Assembly: GCA_902168105.1 (NCBI GenBank)
Contig: CABHOY010000045.1
Span: 152,810 to 216,809, forward strand
Length of the DNA: 64,000 nucleotides
Direction of reading: 5' to 3'
Origin: an uncultured Flavihumibacter sp.
GTDB taxonomy: Bacteria > Bacteroidota > Bacteroidia > Chitinophagales > Chitinophagaceae
The translations under genes were made by a program, and so were the position numbers. Below are positions 27,767-34,697 of this stretch, piece by piece (the stretch's first letter is position 1; every line of letters starts with the position of its first letter). The notes below the pieces were generated by a model that was not told where the DNA came from, searched no databases, and saw only the letters and a list, made by a program, of their open reading frames with translations.

Positions 27767-29929
27767 ATGAATAAAAGGATACAAACCCGGTTATACGCGC
27801 TATCATTTTGTATGTCACTGCTGCTCGTCAGTTCCGCTTCCCGGAGCCAGGAGCTTATTAACCGTATGGCGTTAGTACAACGGCATAACGTCGTTAATAA
27901 TAAACCAGATTCACTTGCTTCCCTCACGCTTGGTAATGGTGGTTTTGCCTTCACTGTGGACGTCACCGGACTACAATCATTTCCCGAAGCTTATAGCCAG
28001 GGCGTGCCGTTGGGTACGCAGTCGGAATGGGGATGGCATAGCTTTACCGATACCGCCGGCTATCGCTTTGAAGAAAGTCTCAAAACATATCATCTGCACA
28101 ACAGGGATATTACCTACGCCGTGCAATGGAATACGCCGGAACGTAACAAACAGGCTTCAGACTGGTTCCGTCAGAATATGCATCGTTTGCAGTTAGGTAA
28201 TATCGGACTACAGATCCTGCTGAAGAATGGCACCGTCTGCCGTTTGTCCGACATCAAACAGATCAATCAGGAACTGGATCTCTGGAATGGCGTGATCCGC
28301 AGCCGCTTCACTATAGAAGGCACTCCTGTAGAAATACAGACTACTGTACATCCTGAAACAGACCTGGTCGCAGTTAGGATAGAATCACCTTTACTCAAAG
28401 AAGGGCGCATTAAACTCGAAGTACGTTTTCCTTATCCTACGGGTGCCTTTTCAGATGTGGGCGTGAACCGTCAGTCCCCTGAAAAACACATCTCCCGTGT
28501 TATAGAAGTTGGGCAGCGTTCCTTCACACTGGAACATAGGCTTGACAAAACACAATATTTCCTCCAGGTGACCGGTTCCGACGCCATGACGATGGCGCAG
28601 CAACAGCGGCACGATCACATCATTACCCCTTCAGCCAATGTGACCCGTTTTGATTGTGATTTCCGCTTTAGTGAAGAGCGGCCTTCTGGTGCCCGTTCCC
28701 TGCCCCCTTTTGAAACAGTGCGCACGCTCAGTGAAGAACATTGGCGGAACTTCTGGCAGCAGGGCGCCGCAGTAGATTTTCTCGGAAGTACCGACCCACG
28801 GGCCTTTGAGCTTGAACGTCGTATCATACTGTCACAATACCTGATGGCGGTTCAATGTGCAGGTAACATGCCGCCGCAGGAAACCGGGCTGACCTACAAC
28901 AGTTGGTTCGGGAAACCTCATCTCGAGATGCACTGGTGGCATGCTGTTCACTTTGCACTGTGGAATCGTCCGGATATGCTTGAGAAAAGCCTTCAATGGT
29001 ATGTCACCGTTGCAGGGAAAGCAAAAGCTATCGCTGAACGCCAGGGCTATGAAGGTATCCGCTGGCAGAAGATGACCGACCCGCAAGGCAATGAAAGCCC
29101 CTCTTCTATAGGCGCTTTCCTGTTATGGCAACAGCCTCACTTCATTTATATGACAGAACTGTTGTACCGGCACTATCATGACAAGGGAACATTGAACAAG
29201 TATAAAGATCTCGTATTCGCTACCGCGGATTTCATGGCTTCGTACGCCTCGTACGACAGCGCCACACGTCGCTATATACTGGGCAAGGGCATGATCCCTG
29301 CACAGGAACGTTTTAAGCCGGAAAGCACCTTTAACGCCACATTCGAGTTAGCTTATTGGCGTTGGGGCCTTACAACCGCACAGCAGTGGCGTACCCGCCT
29401 TGGTATGCCCCGCAATGCCCGTTGGGACAATATCCTGGATAGTCTTTCAGCGCTTCCGCAGAAAGATGGTTTATACCTCGCCGCAGAAAGCGTACCGGAT
29501 TCGTACACCAATCCACCATACATGACTGACCATCCGGCTGTACTGGGCGCGCTTGGTATGTTACCTGCGGACCCCCATGTGGATTCCGCTGTTATGCATC
29601 GCACCTTCAATAAAATATGGGCCTCCTGGAACTGGCAGGAAACCTGGGGCTGGGATTTCCCTTTAACAGCGATGACTGCCACCCGCCTTGGCATGCCTGA
29701 TAAAGCGATAGACGCCTTATTCATGCCCGTAAAAACGAACACCTGGTTACCCAACGGTCATAACTACCAGGACGAGCGACTGCGGCTCTACCTGCCCGGC
29801 AATGGCGGCCTCCTTACCGCTGTAGCCATGATGTGTGCAGGATACGACGGTTGCCTCGATCCATTGCCCGGCATCCCCGGCAACGGTAAATGGCATGTGA
29901 TGTGGGAAGGGCTTCAGCCAATGCCGTAA
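27767..29929 (+). CDS. Secreted (alpha/alpha)6 six-hairpin glycosidase, GH65/GH95-like
   Basis: About 720 residues from ATG at 27767 (the frame can be extended to 27701 but MNKRIQTRLYALSFCMSLLLVSSASRS is a proper signal peptide start). An N-terminal beta-sandwich (LTLGNGGFAFTVDVTGLQSF... ) is followed by a helical barrel domain with TYNSWFGKPHLEMHWWHAVHF, STFNATFELAYWRWGL and ASWNWQETWGWDFPL, as in clan GH-L/GH65- and GH95-related enzymes. It probably cleaves an alpha-linked disaccharide or oligosaccharide in the periplasm; family membership below this level is not certain. It precedes the GH88/GH105 gene by about 100 bp on the same strand. Confidence 0.75.
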   Translation: MNKRIQTRLYALSFCMSLLLVSSASRSQELINRMALVQRHNVVNNKPDSLASLTLGNGGFAFTVDVTGLQSFPEAYSQGVPLGTQSEWGWHSFTDTAGYRFEESLKTYHLHNRDITYAVQWNTPERNKQASDWFRQNMHRLQLGNIGLQILLKNGTVCRLSDIKQINQELDLWNGVIRSRFTIEGTPVEIQTTVHPETDLVAVRIESPLLKEGRIKLEVRFPYPTGAFSDVGVNRQSPEKHISRVIEVGQRSFTLEHRLDKTQYFLQVTGSDAMTMAQQQRHDHIITPSANVTRFDCDFRFSEERPSGARSLPPFETVRTLSEEHWRNFWQQGAAVDFLGSTDPRAFELERRIILSQYLMAVQCAGNMPPQETGLTYNSWFGKPHLEMHWWHAVHFALWNRPDMLEKSLQWYVTVAGKAKAIAERQGYEGIRWQKMTDPQGNESPSSIGAFLLWQQPHFIYMTELLYRHYHDKGTLNKYKDLVFATADFMASYASYDSATRRYILGKGMIPAQERFKPESTFNATFELAYWRWGLTTAQQWRTRLGMPRNARWDNILDSLSALPQKDGLYLAAESVPDSYTNPPYMTDHPAVLGALGMLPADPHVDSAVMHRTFNKIWASWNWQETWGWDFPLTAMTATRLGMPDKAIDALFMPVKTNTWLPNGHNYQDERLRLYLPGNGGLLTAVAMMCAGYDGCLDPLPGIPGNGKWHVMWEGLQPMP

Positions 29930-29944
29930 CGTACATGATATGGC

Positions 29945-29998
29945 GATTGCCTCGATGAATTACCCGGAATCCCTGGTAATAACCAAATGGGAAGTGAT
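29945..29998 (+). repeat. Diverged duplicate of the 3' end of the preceding glycosidase gene
   Basis: This 54-bp stretch matches 29849-29902 inside the gene at roughly 70-75% identity by eye, with the same reading frame: the gene ends CLDPLPGIPGNGKW, the copy reads CLDELPGIPGNNQM. It starts 15 bp after the stop codon. It could be an old partial duplication or the last trace of a deleted paralogue. Confidence 0.6.
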
Positions 29999-30032
29999 AA
30001 CGCATGTTCAATCCACGTAAAAACTATATATA

Positions 30033-31166
30033 ATGAAGATGCAACTTTTAGTCGCCACTATCTTACTGAGCTGCAGCAGTTATTTGCCTGTGAGGGCACA
30101 ACAATCGCTTCCGCCAAAAAAAGAAGTGCTGAAAACCCTGACCCTCGTTAACCGTTACTTCATGGAAAAATGGCCGGATGCCGGTAAAGAGATCGTACTG
30201 CATAAAACATGGCCTTCCAATATCTGGACGCGTGCCGTCTACTACGAAGGTCTCATGGCATTGTACAAGGTCGATCCGCAGAAAAGTTATTATGACTACG
30301 CAGTACAATGGGGCGAGAAACATCATTGGGGCCTGCGTGGCGGTATCATTACGCGCAATGCAGATAACCAGGCTTGTGGCCAGACTTACATTGACCTCTA
30401 CCAGATAGATAAACAACCTGATCGTATACACGATATCAAAGCTTCGATCGACAGCATGCTGGCAACGGACGTTATCGACGACTGGGACTGGATTGACGCC
30501 ATTCAGATGGCGATGCCGGTAATGACACGTCTTGGCAAGCTTTATAACGACACTACCTATTTCCACCGCATGTACGAAATGTATGCCTTCACCAAATTCA
30601 AACATGGCGGCAATGGTTTGTACAATCAGCAGGAACACCTTTGGTGGCGTGATAAAGATTTCGTTCCTCCTTATAAAGAGCCTAATGGCGGTAACTGTTA
30701 CTGGAGCCGTGGTAATGGCTGGGTATTAGCTTCGCTTGTACGTACTATGGAAGACTTGCCAAAGACATCTCCTTACTACAAAATATATCTTCAGGATTTC
30801 AAGGATATGTCTGCAGCTGTCCTCAAGCTTCAACGTGCTGACGGCTTCTGGAATGCCAGTTTGCATGATCCCACCAACTTTGGTGGCAAGGAACTGACAG
30901 GAACTTCTCTTTTTGTTTACAGCATGGCGTGGGGTGTTCGTAACGGCTATCTGGACAAGAAGGCTTACCAGCCAGCGGTGTTGAAAGCGTGGAATGCGCT
31001 TGTGAAGGATTGTGTTCATGACAACGGCATGCTGGGCTACGTTCAGAGCACTGGCAAACAACCTTCTGATGGGCAGCCGGTAACTTTCGATAAGATCCCT
31101 GACTTCGAAGATTATGGTCTTGGGTGTTTCCTGTTAGCAGGTTCAGAGATCTACAAGAGTAAATAG
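30033..31166 (+). CDS. GH88/GH105 unsaturated glycuronyl/rhamnogalacturonyl hydrolase, secreted
   Basis: 377 residues with a signal peptide (LLVATILLSCSSYLPVRAQ). The helical barrel shows TWPSNIWTRAVYYEGLMALY, the aspartate region DDWDWIDAIQMAMPV (catalytic Asp), and CYWSRGNGWVLASL, a hallmark of the GH105/GH88 group, with YLDKK and DFEDYGLGCFLLAGSE at the end. The family hydrates the unsaturated uronyl residue left by polysaccharide lyases. It points to pectin/rhamnogalacturonan or related acidic glycan use. No lyase is in the window. Likely last gene of the unit starting at 27767. Confidence 0.9.
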   Translation: MKMQLLVATILLSCSSYLPVRAQQSLPPKKEVLKTLTLVNRYFMEKWPDAGKEIVLHKTWPSNIWTRAVYYEGLMALYKVDPQKSYYDYAVQWGEKHHWGLRGGIITRNADNQACGQTYIDLYQIDKQPDRIHDIKASIDSMLATDVIDDWDWIDAIQMAMPVMTRLGKLYNDTTYFHRMYEMYAFTKFKHGGNGLYNQQEHLWWRDKDFVPPYKEPNGGNCYWSRGNGWVLASLVRTMEDLPKTSPYYKIYLQDFKDMSAAVLKLQRADGFWNASLHDPTNFGGKELTGTSLFVYSMAWGVRNGYLDKKAYQPAVLKAWNALVKDCVHDNGMLGYVQSTGKQPSDGQPVTFDKIPDFEDYGLGCFLLAGSEIYKSK

Positions 31167-31183
31167 GATTACCGATAGCGTAT

Positions 31184-31345
31184 TATTATGCATTAGACTC
31201 GAAAATGGGATGCTGCAATTCTAGCTCTGACCTTCTCACGGTTGGGGGTAAGGATCACTGTAATTCATTGTCGTGCTATTATACATTAGAAGCGAAAATG
31301 GGATGCTGCAATTCTAGCGCTGACCTTCTAGCTCACGGTTGCAGG
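31184..31345 (+). repeat. 93-bp-spaced direct repeat at the left outer end of the inverted-repeat region
   Basis: A block with the core GAAAATGGGATGCTGCAATT followed by CTAGC(T/G)CTGACCTTCT begins at 31201 and again at 31294. Both copies are preceded by an ATTA(T/A)NCATTAGA stretch. The second copy runs directly into the left arm at 31321. Confidence 0.85.
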
Positions 31346-31515
31346 TGGGATCACAGGCTGTAGTTCTTTGAAGTATACTAACTATTAAGCTTTGATTAGG
31401 CGGATGGGCTTTTGGAATTCTATTAACCCCCTATCTGTCGCATCAGCATACTTCAAACAACTAAGGCCAGTGATTCCCACCTGCACCGCTCGCTGCGGTC
31501 GGTCTCCAAAACAAT
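31321..31515 (+). repeat. Left arm of a long inverted repeat, itself nearly palindromic
   Basis: The reverse complement of this arm aligns over its length with 32622-32820: shared blocks include TGACCTTCTAGCTCACGG (outer end), TCTTTGAAGTATAC, TTTGATTAGGCGG-type centre, CATACTTCAAACAACTAAGG, CCCACCTGCACCGCTC and GGTCTCCAAAACAAT (inner end). Within the arm, 31337-31379 pairs with 31446-31487 (GCAGGTGGGA...TTTGAAGTAT), so each arm can fold on its own into a long stem with a central loop. Confidence 0.85.
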
Positions 31516-31564
31516 AGTAATGCAACATATATTCGTGTACGTATTCGGACTCATATTCTTCCTC

Positions 31565-32221
31565 TCATTTACTGTTCCATTTACTATTGCATCTAACCCT
31601 TACAGAGTCCCGTTCATGGCAGCGTTTGCTATTGAACTTACAAGCAGTACTACGGCCACTTTTGCTTACATATGATCTTGTCTCTTCTCTATTGTATTTA
31701 ACACATTTTCCATCAGGCTTGCGGGCATATTCGCCGCAATACTTATTGTAATCTTCATTGCAGCTATCAGTGGCTTTACCCGCAGTACTTCTCATTATTT
31801 TTGCCAGAGAACCAACTTCTGAAACAGTGGTTTCGCGATAGTCCTTACTGCATCTATCAGTGCCTTTAACCGCTGCATACTCGATTGTTTTAGGCAGATA
31901 GACCGCTTCTAACATAGTGATAACATTATCTGCATTAAACCCTTCTTTTAACAGTAACATGGCCTTTCCTGTAAGTTCACGATATCGTTTATACATACGT
32001 TTGTCGTCGGGTAACTGTCTGTATATACGGGAAGCGATACGTGACCCTTGCTTAAGCCATCCGGCATATTTCATTGTTTTCGCAAAAGCGGGATCACGTT
32101 TAACACGTTTACCAGTAAGCGAGCTCCTAGTACGAACGATATACGCTCCGTTCATAAAATATATTGTGAGATTATCTTGTGTGCCAATAAAGGGAGGCAC
32201 ACCGCCAACAATTTTCGGCAT
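31565..32221 (-). CDS. Conserved Bacteroidota protein of unknown function with a repetitive tail
   Basis: 218 residues from ATG at 32221. The first 110 or so residues resemble a small family I know from Chitinophaga-like genomes, with YFMNGAYIVRTRSSLTGKRV, RDPAFAKTMKYAGWL, SRIASRIYRQLPDDKR and YRELTGKAMLLLKEG. Such relatives usually end near residue 110-125. Here about 95 further residues follow that are Cys-, Lys- and Tyr-rich and internally repetitive (KGTDRCSKDYRE and KATDSCNEDYNK), unlike a normal fold. No signal peptide. It is the only gene between the inverted arms. Function unknown; the tail may come from repeat expansion or a lost stop codon. Confidence 0.6.
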   Translation of the reverse strand: MPKIVGGVPPFIGTQDNLTIYFMNGAYIVRTRSSLTGKRVKRDPAFAKTMKYAGWLKQGSRIASRIYRQLPDDKRMYKRYRELTGKAMLLLKEGFNADNVITMLEAVYLPKTIEYAAVKGTDRCSKDYRETTVSEVGSLAKIMRSTAGKATDSCNEDYNKYCGEYARKPDGKCVKYNREETRSYVSKSGRSTACKFNSKRCHERDSVRVRCNSKWNSK

Positions 32222-32456
32222 ATGATTTTAGTTTATACGAATGTAGGATACTAAGGGTATACGTCGTAGTAACGTCGGGTTAACGCCATGTTTAAAGCGT
32301 ACTTTATTGCCGCATATGCCATTTATGCCGTTTTTGCCGCTCAATGGAATCCCTACAATGGGGTTTTACAGACCCCAAGCCTGTTTGCTCTGTTCTGGCT
32401 GTCGTGCTCTTGAGCTAATTATACAGCTACTCCTATATCGTACGAAGCAAAGCTAA

Positions 32457-32530
32457 AATCACAATAGGCAATCACAATAGACAATCACAATAGACAATCA
32501 CAATAGACAATCATAATAGACAATCACAAT
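32457..32530 (+). repeat. 13-bp tandem repeat, about six copies
   Basis: The unit AATCACAATAGAC is repeated head to tail with single-base changes (AGGC in the first copy, TCATAAT in the fifth). It lies between the ORF and the right arm. Confidence 0.9.
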
Positions 32531-32621
32531 GAAGATCATAACCGGGATCACAATGGAATATAATAAGCATCATAATGCAAGTACTGCAACTGTGGCCACG
32601 CATGCGGGCAGCGTTCCTGCC

Positions 32622-32820
32622 ATTGTTTTGGAGACCGGCCGCAGTGAGCGGTGCAGGTGGGAACCACTGGCCTTAGTTGTTTGAAGTATGCTTAATACGA
32701 CCCTCCAGGGGTTTAAATAGAATTCCCAACGCCCAACCGCCCAATCAAAGCTAAATATCAAGGTAACTTCAAAGAACTACAGCCAGTGGTCCCAACCTGC
32801 ATCCGTGAGCTAGAAGGTCA
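32622..32820 (-). repeat. Right arm of the long inverted repeat
   Basis: Inverted copy of 31321-31515, beginning ATTGTTTTGGAGACCGGCCG and ending CCGTGAGCTAGAAGGTCA. It also has the internal palindrome: 32651-32693 (GGTGCAGGTGGGAACCACTGG...) pairs with 32767-32805. Its outer end is the first unit of the 54-bp tandem array. Confidence 0.85.
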
Positions 32821-33171
32821 ACGCAATAATCACTGTCAGCCCAAACTCGCGCACATCCGTGAGCTAGAAGGTCAACGCAATAATCACTGTCAGCCCAAAC
32901 TCGCGCGCATCTGTGAGCTAGAAGGTCAACGCAATAATCACTGTCAGGCCAAACTCGCGCGCATCCGCGAGCTAGAAGGTCAACTCTATAGTCACTGTCA
33001 GCCCAAACTCGCGCGCATCCGTGAGCTAGAAGGTCAACGCAATAATCACTGTCAGGCCAAACTCGCGCGCATCCGCGAGCTGGAAGGTCAACGCTGGAAT
33101 CACTGTCAGCCCAAACCCGCGCGCATCCGCGAGCTGGAAGGTCAACGCTAGGATCACTGTCAGCCCCATTC
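32801..33171 (+). repeat. 54-bp tandem array, seven units
   Basis: Units start with GAGCT(A/G)GAAGGTCAAC at 32807, 32861, 32915, 32969, 33023, 33077 and 33131, exactly 54 bp apart; the last is cut short at about 33171. Units differ at a few positions (CAATAA/TCTATAG/TGGAAT; CAGCCC/CAGGCC). Because 54 is a multiple of three and the unit has no stop in some frames, ORFs run through the array on both strands; this is a by-product of the period. Not a CRISPR: the units are contiguous, without variable spacers. Confidence 0.92.
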
Positions 33172-33315
33172 GCATCCCATGCATAATAGCTCTCCCCCTT
33201 AATAGCAACCGCCCGACCCTTGAATAAAAGCACCCCAAAAGAAATTCCGTTTTCGAGCAAACATTCACTACTAATTATAGCATCTTTACCCCGCACCCGG
33301 CGAATGCAATTGCTT

Positions 33316-34473
33316 ATGACTGTTAAAAAACTTATCGGAAAAGTACACCTATGGCTCGGCTTCACCTCCGGCCTCGGCGTTTTCATAATAGCCGTTACAG
33401 GCTGTATCCTGGCATTCCAACAGGAAATAGAAAGTATTACGAAGCCGTATACATACACCGCCAGTCGCCCCGACGCAACACCACTATCACCATCGGAACT
33501 GAAAGCGATCGCAGTTAAACAAATTACAGATAAGCAACCCAATCTCGTTAGTTACCCCGGGAAGGATAAAAGCGCAACAGTGATGTTCTTCGGAGCAGAT
33601 CCAGATTACTACTACCAGGTCTTCATGGACCCCTATACCGGTAAAGTTATCAAGGTATGGAGCGAAGAAGGCGATTTCTTCCATTTTATATTACACGGGC
33701 ATTATTACCTGTGGCTGCCGGAAAAGATCGGTCAGCCGGTAACGGCATCAGTTACATTGATCTTCTTTGTAATGCTGATCACAGGACTGGTGTTATGGTG
33801 GCCTAAAAATAAGGCGGCAGCCAAACAAAGGTTCTCTGTGAAGTTGAATGCAAAGTGGAAGAGAGTGAATTACGACCTGCATAATGTCCTGGGATTTTAT
33901 GTGATGGCGATAGGCTTGATCCTCGCTACTACTGGTCTGGTGTGGGGGTTCCAGTGGTTCAGCAATGCGTTGTACTTCGTAACATCAGGGGGAGAGCATT
34001 TGCCAGTAGATGCACCGCCATTGTCTGACAAGACCAAAACCGCATTGTACAAGATGCCCGAAGATCAGGTCTGGCAGGAGTTAAGAAAGAAAGCGCCGGC
34101 AGAAGCAAGCATTATGATCTCTTATCCGGCAGATGATTCTGCTGCTATTTCCGCATCAGTCAATTATAGGCCGGGTACATATTATAAGATGGACAATTAT
34201 TACTTCGATCAGAATACATTAGCGATACTGCCAGCAAAAGGACCTTATACCGGCGAATATGCCAAAGCCGGGTTTGCAGATAAACTGCGGGATATGAACT
34301 ACGATATCCATATCGGAGCGATAGCCGGTATACCGGGAAAGATCATCGTTTTTATGGCGAGCCTTGTTTGCGCCAGCCTGCCCGTTACCGGCGTGTATAT
34401 ATGGTGGGGAAGAAGGAATAAGAAGATAAAAAAGAGCCCGGCAACACGCGCTGCTTCCCGTATGACAGCTTAG
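33316..34473 (+). CDS. PepSY-associated transmembrane protein
   Basis: About 385 residues from ATG at 33316 (ATG at 33304 and TTG at 33220 are possible; MTVKKLIGKVHLWLGF is the usual start of the family). Four main helices: GLGVFIIAVTGCILAFQQE, a pair around 135-215 (TASVTLIFFVMLITGLVLWW; VLGFYVMAIGLILATTGLVW) and one near the C-terminus (IIVFMASLVCASLPVTGVYIWWG). HLWLG and the WWP/WWG motifs fit PepSY_TM proteins, which are linked to siderophore or ferric-iron reduction and haem/flavin-dependent electron transfer in the inner membrane. No TonB receptor is next to it. The basic C-terminal tail faces the cytoplasm. Confidence 0.9.
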   Translation: MTVKKLIGKVHLWLGFTSGLGVFIIAVTGCILAFQQEIESITKPYTYTASRPDATPLSPSELKAIAVKQITDKQPNLVSYPGKDKSATVMFFGADPDYYYQVFMDPYTGKVIKVWSEEGDFFHFILHGHYYLWLPEKIGQPVTASVTLIFFVMLITGLVLWWPKNKAAAKQRFSVKLNAKWKRVNYDLHNVLGFYVMAIGLILATTGLVWGFQWFSNALYFVTSGGEHLPVDAPPLSDKTKTALYKMPEDQVWQELRKKAPAEASIMISYPADDSAAISASVNYRPGTYYKMDNYYFDQNTLAILPAKGPYTGEYAKAGFADKLRDMNYDIHIGAIAGIPGKIIVFMASLVCASLPVTGVYIWWGRRNKKIKKSPATRAASRMTA

Positions 34474-34697
34474 ACGTACAATGTGTAGATCTCCAATCCG
34501 GAAAAAATAAGCGTAAAGAATACGTTTCCCGAAAAAAATCTCTATTTTTCGCGGGTGACAGCGCCACTGTGTAGTTAAGTTTAATCCACGGGTATCATTT
34601 AAAACAGGTCCATGAGTCTCAACAACACTGCCATAGCCGCGGAGGTAGCGGTGCGTATCCACGTTTTCAATAATCATTATATAAAGCTCCACAAATC

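Larger units (their letters stand above)
31321..32820. mobile_element. Inverted-repeat-bounded cassette carrying one conserved ORF
   Basis: Two arms of about 195-199 bp in opposite orientation enclose about 1.1 kb with one minus-strand ORF (31565-32221) and a 13-bp tandem repeat. No transposase or recombinase is encoded inside. The layout fits a MITE-like or otherwise trans-mobilised unit, or a pair of dispersed palindromic repeats that landed on both sides of one gene. Target-site duplications are not evident because the outer ends run into tandem repeats. The inverted repeats are seen directly; mobility is inferred. Confidence 0.45.

Noticed and set aside
32786..33151. 121-codon plus-strand ORF with 18-residue repeats
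   Set aside because: GTG start inside the inverted arm and composed only of the tandem unit; judged a by-product of the repeat.
32801..33171. CRISPR array
   Set aside because: Units are contiguous 54-bp copies with no unique spacers, and no cas genes are present.
32769..33542. 257-codon minus-strand ORF across the 54-bp array and the start of the PepSY gene
   Set aside because: It owes its length to the 54-bp period lacking stops in this frame and to antisense reading of the PepSY gene; no domain or plausible start.
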